Positions 24,709 through 33,858 of a stretch of 64,000 bases of DNA are shown piece by piece (the stretch's first letter is position 1; every line of letters starts with the position of its first letter). A program made the translations under genes and the position numbers. Under the pieces are notes generated by a model, which was not told the origin of the DNA, did not search any database, and saw nothing but the letters and a program-made list of their open reading frames with translations. Source of the DNA: Kordia sp050633145. GTDB lineage: Bacteria; Bacteroidota; Bacteroidia; Flavobacteriales; Flavobacteriaceae. The stretch spans positions 1 to 64,000 of the forward strand of contig NZ_JBOEFY010000076.1 of NCBI RefSeq assembly GCF_050633145.1. Reading direction: 5' to 3'.

Positions 24709-25498
24709 CATAAAAGACATATTGGAAGAGCGCAGGATGGAAGTATCTGAACACTCGTGGGAAAAGCTCGCGGGACAACTCGATGCGAACGATCAAAAGA
24801 AACGCAGAAAGAAATTTTACTATCCGTATGCTGCATGTTTGGCATTAATAATAAGCGCAATTGTGTTTATGTTTATGAAAAATGATGGAAATTCAACTAC
24901 GGAAACTATTGTTGATACAGAAGAAGTTATCAAACAAGATAAAGAATCAAAAACGCCAATCATTCTAAAAGATAAAATAGATACGAAAGCTTTTAAAGAA
25001 GCATTGGTGCAATCTGAAGGAACAAAACAACAGCAACAAATAGAAACAACAGCAACCGAGAAAGTACAACCTATAGGGAGTCAATCGAAAAAACAGCTAA
25101 CGGCAGCATTACAGAAAGAAGTTCAAAACACAGTAGTTGTCACTAAAATAGATACATTTCCAAAAGAAATTATACCAAAAAAGTTGGAAAATGTAATTGT
25201 ACAAAAAGAAGTTGTGTTAGATAGAGATAAAGAATTAAAAGCTTCTATTGCAGCGTTATCTGCGAAGGAAAATGTGCAAATAACCTTTCAAGAAATTGAT
25301 CAATTGTTGAAAGAAGCACAAGAATCTCTTAAGCAGTTAGACGTTAAAAAAGAAGATACAGCAGTTTTAAGATTCGCAACTGCAGACGAATTATTAAACG
25401 ATGTAGAATACGAATTGGACATGTCATTTAAGCAAAAAGTATTCGAGCTTATTAAAGAAAAAGTCAAAAAAAGAAATACTGTTGTCGTAGAAGATTAA
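24695..25498 (+). CDS. Single-pass membrane protein, probable anti-sigma factor
   Basis: 267 residues from the ATG at 24695 (MKSHDIKDILEERRM). The alternative start at 24593 would place 34 residues inside the sigma gene. The N-terminal cytoplasmic part of about 45 residues is followed by one membrane helix (about 47-65, YPYAACLALIISAIVFMFM). The periplasmic part is rich in Lys, Glu and Gln and predicted helical. The layout and the 14-base overlap fit an anti-sigma factor of unusual type; no zinc-finger His/Cys motif is seen. The function is inferred from context. Confidence 0.65.
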   Translation: MKSHDIKDILEERRMEVSEHSWEKLAGQLDANDQKKRRKKFYYPYAACLALIISAIVFMFMKNDGNSTTETIVDTEEVIKQDKESKTPIILKDKIDTKAFKEALVQSEGTKQQQQIETTATEKVQPIGSQSKKQLTAALQKEVQNTVVVTKIDTFPKEIIPKKLENVIVQKEVVLDRDKELKASIAALSAKENVQITFQEIDQLLKEAQESLKQLDVKKEDTAVLRFATADELLNDVEYELDMSFKQKVFELIKEKVKKRNTVVVED

Positions 25499-25546
25499 TA
25501 GCGAAACAGTAAAGAAAATCATCAAATCATTATAAAAAAAACGAAC

Positions 25547-26608
25547 ATGAAAACAAGTACTTTGTATTTATGCCTGATATTCCTATGTGTAAATTTTACC
25601 ATGCAGGCACAAAAAATCGATAGCAAAACAATTAAAAAAAGGCAAGATTCTACAGCCATTAAAAAAGAACAAGAAAGAAAATATTTTGAAGCGCTATTAC
25701 GTATTATTACTGAAGATGAAAAAATATTGCTTAAAAATAAAATAGAGCACATCAATGAAAAATTGGAAAAAGGAAAAATTACCCCAGCGGACGCTGAAAA
25801 GGAAAAAAAGAAGGCGGCATTATTAGCGGCTGCGAACATTGAATATCGTATGGCGAAAAAAAAGCGTGAAATGTTTTTGGACCACTATATTCAAGAAGGA
25901 GGAAGTTTTATCCGATTTGGGGAAATTTTTGATACAAGGAAAATTAAAAAGAGACCTCTTAAATATGATCGCCGTACAAAATCAGATGTCGTATTTGCTT
26001 TTGGACTCAACAATGCAATTCAAGATGGAAAATCACTCAATGATTCCGATTATAAAATTGGCGGATCGCGTTTCTTTGAATTTGGATTTATGTGGACAAC
26101 GCGTGTTGCAAAAAATCACAACTTTGTACGTTTTCGCTATGGACTAGCATTGCAATATAATAGCTTAAAGCCTACTGGAAATCGTGTTTTTGTAGACAAT
26201 GGAGATCTGACAACTTTAGAAGAATTTCCAAACGATTTACGTCGCTCAAAAATTAGAATGACCAATTTAACAGTGCCATTATACTTCGAATTTGGTCCGT
26301 CGAGAAAACTAGATAGAAAAAAATACATTCGGTATTATACCAATTCAAAATTTAAATTCGGAATCGGTGGTTATGCAGGATTCAATATTGCTGTAAAACA
26401 AAAATTACGTTACAAAGAAAACGGAGAACGCATAGATCAAGAAATACGTAGAAACTTCAATACAAATACTTTTGTGTATGGTTTAGGCGCATATATTGGT
26501 TGGGATGATATGAGTTTGTATTGTAAATATGACTTATCACCAATTTTTAAAAGCCCAAACGCAAAACAACGTAACATTTCGCTTGGTGTACGATTAGATG
26601 TATTCTAA
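25547..26608 (+). CDS. Exported protein with putative outer-membrane barrel
   Basis: 353 residues with signal peptide 1-21 (ending MQAQ). Residues about 25-125 are charged and helical (KKRQDSTAIKKEQERK, ADAEKEKKKAALLAAANIEYRMAKKK), followed by alternating strands such as RFFEFGFMWTT, NFVRFRYGLALQYN, NLTVPLYFEFG, FGIGGYAGFNIAVKQKLRY and a C-terminal ISLGVRLDVF. The last residue is Phe, as in many outer-membrane barrels. Third gene of the sigma factor unit, so possibly its envelope target or sensor. No named family. Confidence 0.62.
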   Translation: MKTSTLYLCLIFLCVNFTMQAQKIDSKTIKKRQDSTAIKKEQERKYFEALLRIITEDEKILLKNKIEHINEKLEKGKITPADAEKEKKKAALLAAANIEYRMAKKKREMFLDHYIQEGGSFIRFGEIFDTRKIKKRPLKYDRRTKSDVVFAFGLNNAIQDGKSLNDSDYKIGGSRFFEFGFMWTTRVAKNHNFVRFRYGLALQYNSLKPTGNRVFVDNGDLTTLEEFPNDLRRSKIRMTNLTVPLYFEFGPSRKLDRKKYIRYYTNSKFKFGIGGYAGFNIAVKQKLRYKENGERIDQEIRRNFNTNTFVYGLGAYIGWDDMSLYCKYDLSPIFKSPNAKQRNISLGVRLDVF

Positions 26609-26629
26609 CAGAAATTTAAAACTCAAAAG

Positions 26630-26743
26630 GTCAGATCGAGTGGCGAATCTCTGATTCGTTGTATCGAGATCTACTTAGAAGTAATTGTTTTCAAAGTACT
26701 TCTCGATACTAAATTTCCATGAAATTTCACTCGAAGTGACGTT
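26630..26743. repeat. Intergenic palindrome and dispersed repeat copy 2
   Basis: Two structures stand side by side. At 26630-26672 an agatc...gatct outer pair encloses the hairpin cgaatc-tct-gattcg. At 26699-26743 cttctcgatactaaatttc-cat-gaaattt and cactcgaagtgacgtt repeat the flanks of 14535-14579 with a different hairpin core. They form the spacer between the barrel gene and the esterase gene. Confidence 0.55.
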
Positions 26744-26820
26744 CTGAATCCTCAACTCATATAAAAACAAATTCACAACTGTTTAAAAGTAGTTGTGTAG
26801 ACAATCAATGCCAAAAAACA

Positions 26821-28113
26821 ATGAAAAAACTCTTCTTACTTTTTACTATTTGTATATCGCTTTTCGCGAATGGACAAACGTTGCAAACAGCCATTGAAAA
26901 CATAAAAATATCCTTAGATATATCATCAACGCAAAAACTAGATACATCTTTGGATGCGCTTGTTTCTCAAATAGGAGACAAGCGTATCATTGCACTAGGT
27001 GAAGACACGCATGGAACAGCAGAATTTTACGAGCTTCGTGCGGTAATTACTAAAAAATTGATTCAAGAAAAAGGATTCAATATGGTGATTTTAGAAAATC
27101 CGTATGAAGATTTAGAAATATTATCGCAAAATTTGCAAACAGAATCGATTGATTCATTGATGAAAAAACATTTATTCTCCATCTATCAAACGGAGAAAAT
27201 GAAGGATTTTTTAATCTGGTTAAAAAAGTACAATCAAACACATACGCCAATTCCCTTTAAAGGTTGTGACGATTCGTATCGTGAAATTTTACCAGAAATG
27301 CTTTCCAAAGAATTGCAATCAAATATGACTTCTGAAATCAAAGAAATTTTAAAACAATTCAAGTTGCGTGTTACATTAGAACCGAGTGAATTCTACGAAA
27401 GATTTCCAGACAAAAAACCTGCAAAAGTTGATAATTACGGATACAATCGTGAAATATATCGCTTAATTATCAATCTTGAAAAAGCAGTCAAAAAAGAAAA
27501 TATTTCTTCAAAACGCTTGGATGAATTATTGTTGAACGCAAAAAGCTCTTATATCAATTACGAAATGGTTTTTACAGGAAGCATCATCACCAGAGATATT
27601 GTCATGGCTGAACGCGTGGCATATTTGGCGAAAGATCCAAAAGCAAAAATCATTGTTTGGGCACACAATGCACATATTTCAAAAGAAGTAATTATCGACA
27701 ACGAAATTGGCTTGATGGGAAGAAACCTTAAAAAAGAATTCCCAAATGAGTATGCGGCAGTTGGAATGAGTAGTTTTAGTGGAAGTTATTCGTATATGAA
27801 AAAACGTCTAATCAATGATGATCATAACTATGATGATCAACTATACAAATCCGATTATCCTGCCTTACCAACAAATACCTTTGAAGAAAAATTGGCGCAA
27901 AACAAGTCGGAAGCATATTACTTTTCCATCACTCAAAAAATAAAAGAAATCTGTATAAAATTACCAAAACAAAAAGTAAAACTCTTCGGATATAGAACCA
28001 ATACGGAAAAGGACTATTATGAAGTCAATCCTACAACCATGTATGATTTTGTGGTTTTCATCAAAAACACGAATGCTACAAAACCTTTGTTTACGTACGA
28101 GTCAAAAAAATAG
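26821..28113 (+). CDS. Erythromycin-esterase-like exported protein
   Basis: 430 residues with signal peptide 1-19 (ending ANGQ). The family motif LGEDTHGTAEFYELR (Glu61, His64) and a later WAHNAHIS match the EreA/EreB-like fold, in which a His activates water. Most Bacteroidota members are chromosomal, exported and of unknown substrate, so macrolide resistance should not be assumed. Monocistronic; terminator at 28141. Confidence 0.88.
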   Translation: MKKLFLLFTICISLFANGQTLQTAIENIKISLDISSTQKLDTSLDALVSQIGDKRIIALGEDTHGTAEFYELRAVITKKLIQEKGFNMVILENPYEDLEILSQNLQTESIDSLMKKHLFSIYQTEKMKDFLIWLKKYNQTHTPIPFKGCDDSYREILPEMLSKELQSNMTSEIKEILKQFKLRVTLEPSEFYERFPDKKPAKVDNYGYNREIYRLIINLEKAVKKENISSKRLDELLLNAKSSYINYEMVFTGSIITRDIVMAERVAYLAKDPKAKIIVWAHNAHISKEVIIDNEIGLMGRNLKKEFPNEYAAVGMSSFSGSYSYMKKRLINDDHNYDDQLYKSDYPALPTNTFEEKLAQNKSEAYYFSITQKIKEICIKLPKQKVKLFGYRTNTEKDYYEVNPTTMYDFVVFIKNTNATKPLFTYESKK

Positions 28114-28140
28114 AAATATATACATTACAGAATTAGCGCA

Positions 28141-28175
28141 AAAAAGAGATGCAAATCAAAGTATCTCTTTTTTTG
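28141..28175 (+). terminator. Terminator between esterase and dnaG
   Basis: Stem aaaaagagat (28141-28150) / atctcttttt (28163-28172), 12-base loop, continuing into T-run. Its tail contains the TTG of the predicted dnaG promoter. Confidence 0.75.
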
Positions 28176-28205
28176 TCTAATATTAATCGAAACTTAGTAT
28201 TTTTG
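28173..28205 (+). promoter_or_regulatory. Predicted dnaG promoter
   Basis: TTG at 28173-28175 and tatttttg at 28198-28205 (TAnnTTTG), spacer 22 bases. Start near 28211, about 23 bases before the TTG start codon. Confidence 0.6.
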
Positions 28206-28233
28206 AAGTTCATTCCTAAAAATCCCGAAACCA

Positions 28234-30195
28234 TTGATTTCAAAATCAACCATAGATGCTGTATTTGACATTTCTCGCGTAGAAGAAGTGATTGGCGATT
28301 TTGTTCAACTCAAAAAATCAGGAAGTAACTTCAAAGGGTTAAGTCCATTCTCAGACGAGCGTACACCGTCGTTTATGGTGTCGCCTGTAAAGCAAATTTG
28401 GAAAGATTTCAGTTCTGGAAAAGGAGGAAATGCTGTTGCGTTTTTAATGGAGCACGAACATTTTACCTATCCTGAAGCTATAAAATATTTAGCGAATAAA
28501 TACGGAATTGAAATTGAAGAAACCGAACGTACAGACGAAGAAAAAGCCTTAGCAAACGAAAAAGAAAGCATGTATTTGGTTTCTGAATATGCTAAAAAAT
28601 ACCATCAAGAAACACTTTGGGATTCTCCAAAAGGAAAAGCCATCGGACTTACCTATTTTAAAGAAAGGGGATTTACTACAGAAACTATCAAAAAGTTTGG
28701 CTTGGGGTATGCCTTGGATGAATGGAGCGCGTTTACGGATGCAGCACTAAAAGAAAGTTACAATCTTACCTATCTTGAAAAAACGGGACTAACAATTGTA
28801 AAGGGTGAAAAACGTTTTGATCGCTTCAAAGGTAGAGTCATGTTTCCTATTCATAGTATGAGTGGACGCGTGCTTGGTTTTGGTGGGCGAATCTTAACGA
28901 GCGATAAAAAAGCAGCCAAATATCTCAATTCACCCGAAAGTGATATCTACCATAAAAGTAAAGTTTTGTATGGTTTGTACTATGCAAAACAGGCAATTGC
29001 AAAAGAAGATAATTGTTATTTGGTGGAAGGATATACGGATGTCATTCAAATGCATCAAGCGGGAATTCACAATGTAGTTTCTTCTTCTGGAACTGCCTTA
29101 ACGGCGGAACAAATCCGTTTGATAAATCGCTTAACAAAAAATATTACCATTCTCTATGATGGAGATGCTGCGGGAATTCGCGCGTCGCTTCGTGGAGTAG
29201 ATTTGATTTTAGAGCAAGGCATGAATGTACGTGTATGTACATTTCCTGATGGTGATGATCCTGATAGTTTTACAAAGAACAATGCCTTAGAAGATGTCTT
29301 GGCATATTTTGAAAACAATGTAAAAGATTTTATCAGTTACAAAGCTTCCTTATTAATGGAAGTTGCCAAAAACGATCCGATCAAAAAGGCAGAAGTCATC
29401 AATGACATGATGTCTAGTATTTCGAAAGTTTCTGACCGAATCAAACAAGAATTGTACTTGCGTGAAACGTCTCGTATCATGGACATTTCTGAAGAAGTGT
29501 TATTTGCTACGTTGGCACAATTGCAAAACAAGGACATCAAAGATGCTAATAAGCAAATCAAGCAAGAAAAAAAGGCGTTTGATGTCATCAAAACAGAGAG
29601 GAAGGAAGAAGCTGTTGATCAACAATATGTGTTGGAGCGAAAAATCATTGAAATACTATTGATTTACGGAAACATGGACGCCACATTTGAAGACATGATT
29701 TTAAAAGAAGATGAAGATGGCGAATTGGAAATGGTACGTGAACTCTTTGATGCAAAAGTCTTTCAAAAACTATACTTAGACTTGCAACAAGACGAGATAG
29801 ATTTGGCAAATGAAAAATTTAAAACCATTTACTATCGTGCCATTGAAAGGCTTAACGAAACAGGTAGTTTGGAATTGGACACATTTGTCAATGAAATTGA
29901 ACCTGAAATCGCAAATGAAGTTACAGATATTCTCATGCGAGAAGAACGCTATGAACTGCACAATTGGGAAGAGCAAAATATCTTCGTAAAGCCCAAAGAA
30001 GAAACGATAGCGCAACTTACAAGCGAAACCATTCTTACCTTACGTTGCTTCTTGATTAATCGTAAAATAGAAGAACTCAAGCTTAGTCTTTCTGCTGATA
30101 CCAAAATAGAAGAATCGCAAAACGTATTAGAAGATATTATCAATTACAACACATTAAAAAAATCACTTTCTGAGCAATTAAAAAGAGTGATGTAG
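28234..30195 (+). CDS. dnaG: DNA primase without zinc ligands
   Basis: Makes RNA primers at the replication fork. 653 residues from a TTG start, chosen because MISKSTIDAVFDISRVEEVIGDFVQL is the conserved N-terminus. The N-terminal domain is recognisable (GLSPFSDERTPSFMVSP, 35-51), but no Cys or His occurs between residues 35 and 70, so the CHC2 zinc finger is gone. The catalytic TOPRIM domain is intact: Glu265 in LVEGYTDV and Asp309/Asp311 in YDGDAAG. A helical C-terminal region, expected to contact DnaB helicase, follows. From memory the same zinc-finger loss occurs in other flavobacteria. Confidence 0.95.
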   Translation: MISKSTIDAVFDISRVEEVIGDFVQLKKSGSNFKGLSPFSDERTPSFMVSPVKQIWKDFSSGKGGNAVAFLMEHEHFTYPEAIKYLANKYGIEIEETERTDEEKALANEKESMYLVSEYAKKYHQETLWDSPKGKAIGLTYFKERGFTTETIKKFGLGYALDEWSAFTDAALKESYNLTYLEKTGLTIVKGEKRFDRFKGRVMFPIHSMSGRVLGFGGRILTSDKKAAKYLNSPESDIYHKSKVLYGLYYAKQAIAKEDNCYLVEGYTDVIQMHQAGIHNVVSSSGTALTAEQIRLINRLTKNITILYDGDAAGIRASLRGVDLILEQGMNVRVCTFPDGDDPDSFTKNNALEDVLAYFENNVKDFISYKASLLMEVAKNDPIKKAEVINDMMSSISKVSDRIKQELYLRETSRIMDISEEVLFATLAQLQNKDIKDANKQIKQEKKAFDVIKTERKEEAVDQQYVLERKIIEILLIYGNMDATFEDMILKEDEDGELEMVRELFDAKVFQKLYLDLQQDEIDLANEKFKTIYYRAIERLNETGSLELDTFVNEIEPEIANEVTDILMREERYELHNWEEQNIFVKPKEETIAQLTSETILTLRCFLINRKIEELKLSLSADTKIEESQNVLEDIINYNTLKKSLSEQLKRVM

Positions 30196-30237
30196 TTTTC
30201 CAAGAAAGATTTACAAGTAAATTGATGTATAAAAAAT

Positions 30238-30281
30238 GATGATATATTTATAGCCTAAAAAGGGTATATACATATCATCAT
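30238..30281. terminator. Bidirectional hairpin between dnaG and a response regulator
   Basis: Inverted repeat tgatgatata (30238-30247) and tatcatca (about 30273-30280), with a second inner pairing possible; T-rich run follows on the plus side (aaaattttttac). Converging genes on both sides make a shared terminator plausible. Confidence 0.5.
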
Positions 30282-30325
30282 AAAAATTTTTTACTGTAGT
30301 AAAGAGAAAATCTTTACAAATGCAA

Positions 30326-30955
30326 TTACAGTAATTCCAATGCTTTTGCTTGTTGTAATAGATCAACTAAATTGTCTACATTCAACTTACGCATTAGGCG
30401 AGCCTTGTAAGTACTCACAGTTTTTTCGTTCAGATTTAGTTCTTCAGCAACATGTTTGTTACGTTTACCAGAAGCTAAAAGTTTTAAAACTTCTACTTCT
30501 CTCGTAGACAAACGTCTAAAGAATCTGCGGGGTTTGTTTGTGCTTTCGTCAAATGCTAAGCGTTGCGCTAACTCGTTGCTAATATAGATGCCTCCATTGG
30601 CAACTTTAATAAGCGCGTCTTTAATAACATTTGTAGCTACAGATTTTGACAAGTAACCAGAAGCTCCAGCCCTTAATGTGCTTACTGCGTAAACATCTTC
30701 GGAGTGTGAGCTAAACATTATTACTTTTACGTCGGCGAAGTCTTTTTTAAGTCTTCTTAGAGCAGTAATTCCATTGACTTCAGGGATATCCATCTCAAGT
30801 AAAACAACATCTACATGCTCTTGACTAATGAAGTCAAAAAGCTCTGAAGTAGTAGCAGCTTTACCTACTACGTCAATCTCTGTAGAGTTCTTAAACAAGG
30901 ATTTAATTCCTTTTCGAACAATGGGATGATTGTCTGCAATTAATACTTTAACCAT
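30326..30955 (-). CDS. NarL/LuxR-type response regulator, altered phosphosite
   Basis: 209 residues: receiver domain (about 2-120) and C-terminal LuxR-type helix-turn-helix (about 140-205, with LSTREVEVLKLLASGKRNKHVAEELNLNEKTVSTYKARLM). In the receiver the usual DVVLLDxxMP segment reads DVVLLEMDIP, with Glu54 at the phospho-Asp place, and the acidic pair at 8-9 is Asp-Asn. The Lys of GYLSK is kept. The protein is thus probably not phosphorylated in the standard way. No kinase is adjacent. Confidence 0.88.
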   Translation of the reverse strand: MVKVLIADNHPIVRKGIKSLFKNSTEIDVVGKAATTSELFDFISQEHVDVVLLEMDIPEVNGITALRRLKKDFADVKVIMFSSHSEDVYAVSTLRAGASGYLSKSVATNVIKDALIKVANGGIYISNELAQRLAFDESTNKPRRFFRRLSTREVEVLKLLASGKRNKHVAEELNLNEKTVSTYKARLMRKLNVDNLVDLLQQAKALELL

Positions 30956-31117
30956 AATTTAGTTTTTAAAGTTATTATTAAATCAGACCATCACATAAAG
31001 AAAGGTTCGTTATGTCATGCTAACATAAAAACGAATCAATTTTTATTTCAGGTTTAGGGGGTCTGTAGCAACAAATTTAAACAAATTTTTATAAAAACTA
31101 TAAAAAAAGGTGTTTTT

Positions 31118-31906
31118 TTATGTAAGATTTTGCGGTATTAAACAGACTGGAATTGGAATCATTTTATGTTGATTAGCAGTATTATATCGTTTGTAAATTT
31201 TGAATACTTCTTGTTGTCTTCCAGTAAAGTCATCAGTAGTTTTTCCTGCATCTTTCATGCGCATTGCCCATTCAAGTTCATCGTAGTTTGCACCAATTTG
31301 ATCTTCGTCGCTTCGAGCATCACCAAATAGTCCGTCAGAAGGTTTTGCTTGCATAATTGATGTAGGAACTTTTAGTAATTCTCCAAGTTGATATACTTCA
31401 CTTTTCATTAAATCGGCAATTGGACTTAAATCTACACCGCCATCACCGTATTTAGTATAAAATCCAACACCAAAATCCTCTACTTTATTTCCAGTACCTG
31501 CAACTAATCTTCCTAGTAAACCTGCATAATAGTATAACGTAGTCATACGCAAACGTGCTCTTGTGTTAGCTAAAGCCATATCGACAGTTGCTTGTGCTCC
31601 TTCTAAAGAAACTTCTGTTTTAAATTCTTCAAAAACAGGTGTTAAATCTGTTCGTGTATCTGTCACGTTATCAAAACGTTCCTTTAATTGTTTAATATGT
31701 TCTTGCGCACGTGTTACATGACTTTTTGCTTGATGAATTGGCATTTCAATGCATAAAGTTGGTAAGCCCGTTTTTGCGCATAAAGTAGAAGTTACAGCAG
31801 AGTCAATTCCTCCGGAAACACCTACAACAAATCCATTTACTCCTGCATTAGTAGCATAATCTTTTAACCATGTCACAATATGATCTATAACCTGTTCAGT
31901 CTTCAT
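31118..31906 (-). CDS. nadE: NAD synthetase, ammonia-dependent
   Basis: Last step of NAD synthesis, amidation of nicotinate adenine dinucleotide. 262 residues with only the synthetase domain, so ammonia rather than glutamine is the expected donor. The ATP-binding P-loop SGGIDSA is at 31-37; VAGTGNKVEDFGVGFYTKYGDGG and PSDGLFG are further family signatures. It is divergent from gldB-gldC. Confidence 0.95.
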   Translation of the reverse strand: MKTEQVIDHIVTWLKDYATNAGVNGFVVGVSGGIDSAVTSTLCAKTGLPTLCIEMPIHQAKSHVTRAQEHIKQLKERFDNVTDTRTDLTPVFEEFKTEVSLEGAQATVDMALANTRARLRMTTLYYYAGLLGRLVAGTGNKVEDFGVGFYTKYGDGGVDLSPIADLMKSEVYQLGELLKVPTSIMQAKPSDGLFGDARSDEDQIGANYDELEWAMRMKDAGKTTDDFTGRQQEVFKIYKRYNTANQHKMIPIPVCLIPQNLT

Positions 31907-32002
31907 CTATTTATTTTTATTTTATTAATTCTGTCAGATGGAATTTGCCAATAATCATTTCGGTTGCTATCAACGGAATTATTATGACTCATTTCATATC
32001 TT

Positions 32003-32036
32003 TTGATTTTTTTACAAGATAAAAAAAGTAACTTTG
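32003..32036 (+). promoter_or_regulatory. Predicted gldB promoter
   Basis: TTG at 32003-32005 and taactttg at 32029-32036 (perfect TAnnTTTG), spacer 23 bases. Transcription would start near 32042, giving a leader of about 70 bases. Confidence 0.65.
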
Positions 32037-32110
32037 CAGACAAAAATAGCGTCGTAATAAAATTTATAAAAACAGATTGCGTTTATCTATTGGATTAATA
32101 TAAAACCACT

Positions 32111-33061
32111 ATGAGAAAAATATTGTATGTATGCTTGCTAATTTTAATTGGATGTGCTGATGAAAACCAGCTCGAAAAAGAAATTGCAGCCATTCCGTTA
32201 GATGTAAATGTAGTTCGGTTTGATCAAGTATTTTTAAATGCTACGCCGTTCGATTTACCAAAACTCAAAGAAGCATATCCATTATTTTTTCCGAGTTCTG
32301 TTCCCGATTCCACTTGGGTTTATACAATGAACGATCCGCTACAAAAAGAATTAAAAACACAAATTGACTCAGTTTTTACAGATTTTGCACCTGTGCAACG
32401 TGGCATAAAATCATTACTACAACACATAGAGTTTTACTTTCCAGAATACGATACGCCTAAAGTATATGCAGTAACATCAGAAGATTATCGTAAGAAAGTA
32501 GTTTTTTATCAAGACGTAGTTTTAATTGCTTTAAATACGTATTTAGGAGCCAATCATAAATATTATGAAGGAATTCAAAAGTACATTTCCAATACATTTG
32601 AAAAGGAAGTAATTCCTGTTGATATGGCAACAGAATTTGCGTATGCGCAAGTAAAACCATCGCGTGAACGTACGTTTTTAAGTAAAATGATTTTCTACGG
32701 AAAAGTACAGTATATAAAATCACTTTTAGTGCCAAAAGCAAGTGTTGCTATGCAATTTGGGTACACGCAACAACAAGCAGATTGGGCAGCCGCTAATGAA
32801 AAGCAAGTTTGGACGTATTTCCTCGAAAAAGATTTGTTGTATAGTACCAATAGTAAATTGGATGCTCGATTCTTAAATTTGGCACCATTCTCTAAATTTT
32901 ATTTAGAAATAGATAATGAATCTCCTGGAGGAATTGGTCGTTATATTGGCTATCAAATAGTAAAGGCATATATGGAAAATAATGATGTATCTTTGCAAAA
33001 TCTTTTAGGGAAACCTTCGAAAGAAATTTTTAATAATTCAAAGTTCAAACCAAAGAAATAA
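32111..33061 (+). CDS. gldB: GldB, gliding motility lipoprotein
   Basis: Lipoprotein needed for gliding and surface-protein function in Flavobacterium johnsoniae. 316 residues; the lipobox LIGC puts the modified Cys at residue 15. The mature part has the expected GldB sequence features (FDQVFLNATPFDLPKLKEAYPLFFP, GPGGIGRYIGYQIV-like C-terminus). Its TAA overlaps the ATG of gldC by one base, so the two are translationally coupled. Confidence 0.93.
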   Translation: MRKILYVCLLILIGCADENQLEKEIAAIPLDVNVVRFDQVFLNATPFDLPKLKEAYPLFFPSSVPDSTWVYTMNDPLQKELKTQIDSVFTDFAPVQRGIKSLLQHIEFYFPEYDTPKVYAVTSEDYRKKVVFYQDVVLIALNTYLGANHKYYEGIQKYISNTFEKEVIPVDMATEFAYAQVKPSRERTFLSKMIFYGKVQYIKSLLVPKASVAMQFGYTQQQADWAAANEKQVWTYFLEKDLLYSTNSKLDARFLNLAPFSKFYLEIDNESPGGIGRYIGYQIVKAYMENNDVSLQNLLGKPSKEIFNNSKFKPKK

Positions 33062-33399
33062 TGGCAAAAAAAATGAAGTCCGAAATAAAAATTGCAGTCA
33101 CTGTTGATGAAAACAACGTGCCCGAAGCAATCAATTGGACTGCAAAAGATGGTGGTGTAGAAAATGAAGCTTCCAAAGCTGTAATGTTATCAGTTTGGGA
33201 TCACAAAGCACAAGAAAGTTTACGAATCGATTTATGGACAAAAGATATGCCTGTAGACGAAATGAAAGTATTTTACCATCAAACCTTAGTGTCAATGGCG
33301 CGTTCATTTCAACGTGCAACGAACGATGAAAAAATGAGCGCAACGATGATGGATTTCTGCGATTATTTTGCTGAAAAATTAGAGATTGTAAAGAAATAA
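33061..33399 (+). CDS. gldC: GldC, gliding motility protein
   Basis: Cytoplasmic 112-residue protein that, together with gldB, supports efficient gliding. Family features: KSEIKIAVTVDENNVPEAINWTAKDGG and AQESLRIDLWTKDMPVDEMK, matching the known length of about 110. There is no signal peptide. Coupled to gldB. Confidence 0.93.
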   Translation: MAKKMKSEIKIAVTVDENNVPEAINWTAKDGGVENEASKAVMLSVWDHKAQESLRIDLWTKDMPVDEMKVFYHQTLVSMARSFQRATNDEKMSATMMDFCDYFAEKLEIVKK

Positions 33400-33411
33400 G
33401 TAGCATTTTTG

Positions 33412-33846
33412 ATGAAAATAAAAGGGTACTCTATATGGAAACCTCTCGTAATATGTGAAGGGGTTTTTGATGTAGCACCATTTGAAACTGCTCTAATAAT
33501 TTTTCTTAAAGGCTTTCCTGATTTAGCAAATGAGTTTTACGCTGGAAATGAATTTTGGATAAAACCAGAAGAAGCGTATTTACACTTTTTAGAAGAATTA
33601 ATTCTTGAAAGACTTGAGTCAATAACGAAAGAAGGTGATTGGCGAAATGAATATAAGCAAGAGCATATAGCGCTTTTAAAAAAAGCACAAATGATCATTA
33701 AATTTGAGTTTTTAGGTAAACAGTATGAAATAAATACATTTGGTGATAGAAATGCGTCTACTACAATGGATTTAATCTCTTTCTATAATGCGCTAGTTGA
33801 TGTAAAAGACGGATTGGGACTTAAAGTAACTCCTAAAACAAACTGA
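33412..33846 (+). CDS. Hypothetical protein
   Basis: 144 residues from the ATG at 33412; an in-frame TTG directly before it gives only one more residue. Contains LVICEGVFDVAPFETALIIFLKGFPDLANEFY and a C-terminal INTFGDRNASTTMDLISFYNALVDVK. No family recognised, no signal peptide. It starts 12 bases after gldC and may be read with gldB-gldC. Confidence 0.6.
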   Translation: MKIKGYSIWKPLVICEGVFDVAPFETALIIFLKGFPDLANEFYAGNEFWIKPEEAYLHFLEELILERLESITKEGDWRNEYKQEHIALLKKAQMIIKFEFLGKQYEINTFGDRNASTTMDLISFYNALVDVKDGLGLKVTPKTN

Positions 33847-33858
33847 TTAAGATTAGTC

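Noticed and set aside
26821..28113. Annotation as a macrolide resistance gene
   Set aside because: Only the general erythromycin-esterase-like motif is visible; chromosomal homologues in this phylum mostly lack shown activity on macrolides.
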